Part shown: piece after piece, positions 3,707 through 5,481 of the stretch
Numbering within the stretch: position 1 is the first letter of the stretch
How the letters are laid out: each line of letters begins with the position of its first letter
Position numbers and translations under genes: made by a program
Assembly: GCA_011046055.1 (NCBI GenBank)
Contig: DSBN01000385.1
Location: forward strand, 1 to 5,481
Source: Sediminispirochaeta sp.
GTDB taxonomy: Bacteria; Spirochaetota; Spirochaetia; DSM-16054; Sediminispirochaetaceae
Direction: 5' to 3'
Length of the DNA stretch: 5,481 bases
The notes under the pieces: model-generated
The model's database searches: none
Seen by the model: only the letters and a program-made list of their open reading frames with translations
What the model was told of the DNA's origin: nothing

Positions 3707-5481
3707 ATGAAAATCAGGAAGAAACTTTTTTTTGCCATCCTCGCGGCCATTTTGGTGATGGTCCTCTACAGCCTGGGATTCGGCTACTTCCAGTTTTCCG
3801 GTATCCGTGAGAAAACCCTGGCCGACAAGGCACAGATCCTGGAGACGGAGCTGGACAACGCCCTGAAGGCCAAAAACGACGTCTGGCTCACCAACGCCCT
3901 TCAGATTGCCAACAACCCCATCATCCAAGAAGCCATGGCCCAGGGGGACCGACGGACCGCCATCGATTTTCTACAACGGTACTCCGAGATTTTCCGTGAA
4001 CACACCACCTTCAACAACGTGCAGGTGCACCTGATCGACGCGGATCTGAAGTCCTTCGTCAAATCCTGGGCCCCCGAAGATTACGGGGAGGTCCTCTCCT
4101 ACTCCCACGCCTACGGCGAAGTTTTTTCCACCGGCGCCCCCTTGGTGACCCCCGAGGTCTCGCCCAAAGGTATGCGGCTCAAAGGCATCTTTCCCGTACG
4201 CTCACAGGGGCAGCTGATCGGTATGGTGAACTTCGAGGGCGGACTCAACTCATTGAAACGGTCGATGGAGAAGAACGATATCCACTTTCTCTACTTTTTG
4301 TCAGACGAGCACCTGGAGATCGCCCAAGATCTGCAGGGGAACGCGCGGATGGACGGCTACACCCTCAGTCAAAGCGACGTCAACGAAGACTTCCTCCAGT
4401 ACGCCCAGGAGCGTCTCGACCTGGAACAGGCATTGGAGAGCTACGCCTTTGATGCCGACTACCTCATCATCGCCCGAGAGATCAAGAGCTTCTCCGGGGC
4501 AAACATGGGTGTCTATTTGGTAGCTCAGGAGAACCGTATCGTCACCGAGCTTCTGGGAGAAAATCAGTACCTGCTGATCAGCCTGATCCTCAGCACCTTC
4601 GGCCTCTTTCTCCTTCTGGCGCTTATCCTACAGCTATGGATTGGAAAAACACTGGTCAAGCCGATACGACTTTTCGCCGAATCCATGCATGACATCGCCT
4701 CCGGTTCAGGAGACCTGACCGGACGTATCGAAATCGGAGGCCAGGACGAAGTGGGTGATCTCGCGACGGGCTTCAACCGTTTCACCGACACCTTACGTGA
4801 GATCGTGGTCCGGGTCAAAAATTCGGTGAGACTGACCAACGACGAGATGCAAAACGCGGTCAGCAGTACCAACGAGACCGCCTCCGCGGTCAACGAGATC
4901 ACCTCGAGCATCGAGTCGGTGACCGGGTCGGTGGACAAGCTTCAAGAAAATATGAACCTCAGTACCGAAAAAATGGGCACCGTACTGAGTGCCTCTCGCG
5001 ACTTGAAGGACCAGATATCCACCCAGGTTTCCGCCATCGAGCAGACATCCTCCTCCGTGGAGGAGATCAACGCCCAGGCCGGCAATATCCGCCGGACCGC
5101 CGAGGAGAAGGCCGCCGAAGCCTCGCGACTATCCGAACAGGTCAACCAGAGCCGCAGTGACCTCGGCCAGGTGAAGGAGAAGGTCGACCTCCTGACACAG
5201 GGTACCGAGAAAATGATGCAGGCCGCCTCGATCATCAGCAACATCTCAGCCCAGACCAACCTGCTGAGCATGAACGCCGCCATCGAGGCGGCTCACGCCG
5301 GCGAATACGGAAGGGGCTTCGCGGTGGTCGCCGAGGAGATCCGCAGCCTGGCCGAAACCTCCGCGGAGAACTCGAAAAGCATCCGAGCCAACCTCAAGGA
5401 GAGCGTGGAACAGGTGAAAGAGCTCGCCTCCTCATTCGGCTCTACCGAAGAGGTCTTCGGCAAGGTCGAGCAGAACACCAC
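3707..5481 (+). CDS. Methyl-accepting chemotaxis protein with double-Cache sensor, partial at 3' end
   Basis: A transmembrane chemoreceptor, 591 residues seen, that would pass ligand signals to CheA/CheW. Order of parts: TM1 (about 7-29); periplasmic sensor (about 33-282); TM2 (about 288-312); HAMP (about 312-365, with [20 protein letters not shown] and [14 protein letters not shown]); then the coiled-coil signalling domain from about 370. The sensor resembles the dCache_3 type. [20 protein letters not shown], then [24 protein letters not shown] and [13 protein letters not shown] follow the membrane-distal pattern of that domain. The hairpin tip reads [20 protein letters not shown], then [19 protein letters not shown] (about 512-550), matching the conserved MCP tip. 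Q/E-rich heptads such as [16 protein letters not shown] (443-458) are likely methylation-helix sequence. The ATG has GGGG 7 nt upstream. The gene lacks its C-terminal methylation helix only because the window ends. The ligand cannot be inferred. Confidence 0.95.
   Translation, partial: MKIRKKLFFAILAAILVMVLYSLGFGYFQFSGIREKTLADKAQILETELDNALKAKNDVWLTNALQIANNPIIQEAMAQGDRRTAIDFLQRYSEIFREHTTFNNVQVHLIDADLKSFVKSWAPEDYGEVLSYSHAYGEVFSTGAPLVTPEVSPKGMRLKGIFPVRSQGQLIGMVNFEGGLNSLKRSMEKNDIHFLYFLSDEHLEIAQDLQGNARMDGYTLSQSDVNEDFLQYAQERLDLEQALESYAFDADYLIIAREIKSFSGANMGVYLVAQENRIVTELLGENQYLLISLILSTFGLFLLLALILQLWIGKTLVKPIRLFAESMHDIASGSGDLTGRIEIGGQDEVGDLATGFNRFTDTLREIVVRVKNSVRLTNDEMQNAVSSTNETASAVNEITSSIESVTGSVDKLQENMNLSTEKMGTVLSASRDLKDQISTQVSAIEQTSSSVEEINAQAGNIRRTAEEKAAEASRLSEQVNQSRSDLGQVKEKVDLLTQGTEKMMQAASIISNISAQTNLLSMNAAIEAAHAGEYGRGFAVVAEEIRSLAETSAENSKSIRANLKESVEQVKELASSFGSTEEVFGKVEQNT

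Noticed and set aside
3668..3928. 86-codon minus-strand frame overlapping the start of the chemoreceptor
   Set aside because: It lies opposite the MCP promoter, TM1 and sensor start and has no ribosome site or recognisable motif.
4564..5481. Three consecutive open frames on the minus strand opposite the chemoreceptor
   Set aside because: They are antisense shadows of the GC-rich, stop-poor signalling domain. Their translations are Ser/Arg-rich and unlike any family, while the plus strand encodes an unmistakable MCP.
1..5481. CRISPR array, tRNA/rRNA genes, insertion sequences or phage genes
   Set aside because: No spaced repeats, cloverleaf-like sequence, transposase or phage-like reading frames were seen on either strand.

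Overview
The window is a piece of a bacterial chromosome with densely packed, moderately GC-rich genes and a short, very AT-rich spacer. The best guess for the source is a spirochaete or a similar Gram-negative, motile marine or saline anaerobe. That guess rests on the wording of the chemoreceptor hairpin ([16 protein letters not shown]), a lipobox protein and a multi-subunit cation/proton antiporter operon. It is inference and was not tested by any search.

Positions 1-2867, minus strand: seven tightly coupled membrane-protein genes of an Mrp/Mnh-type Na+/H+ antiporter, in transcription order mnhE, mnhF, mnhG, an MbhD-like (DUF4040) gene, an MbhE-MnhB fusion, mnhC and mnhD (cut by the window edge). 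All junctions overlap by 1 to 8 nt and each start has a strong Shine-Dalgarno. This E-F-G-D'-B-C-D order is that of the antiporter half of membrane-bound hydrogenase (Mbh)-type complexes and of split-MrpA antiporters. It is not the Bacillus order A-B-C-D-E-F-G. What follows mnhD, outside the window, decides whether this is a stand-alone antiporter or the ion-pumping module of a redox complex. A good sigma-70-like promoter (TGGACA-16-TATAAT) lies in the AT-rich spacer and implies a leader of about 100 nt.

Positions 2868-3190: non-coding spacer holding that promoter, a 9-bp tandem repeat and a weak potential hairpin.

Positions 3191-3610, minus strand: a small lipoprotein gene (97 aa) of a family without known function. 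Its TGA stop is followed directly, in the same frame, by the C-terminal two-thirds of a YwbE-family (DUF2196) protein that has lost its N-terminus and start codon. This looks like the scar of a deletion between two neighbouring genes.

Positions 3640-5481, plus strand: a near-consensus promoter (TTGACA-17-TATCAT) drives a methyl-accepting chemotaxis protein. It has a large periplasmic double-Cache sensor, a HAMP domain and a signalling hairpin. The gene runs off the right end.

Functionally, the window pairs ion homeostasis/energy coupling with chemotactic sensing. Nothing in the sequence links the two beyond adjacency. I see no clear new system. The most unusual item is the lipoprotein/ywbE junction.
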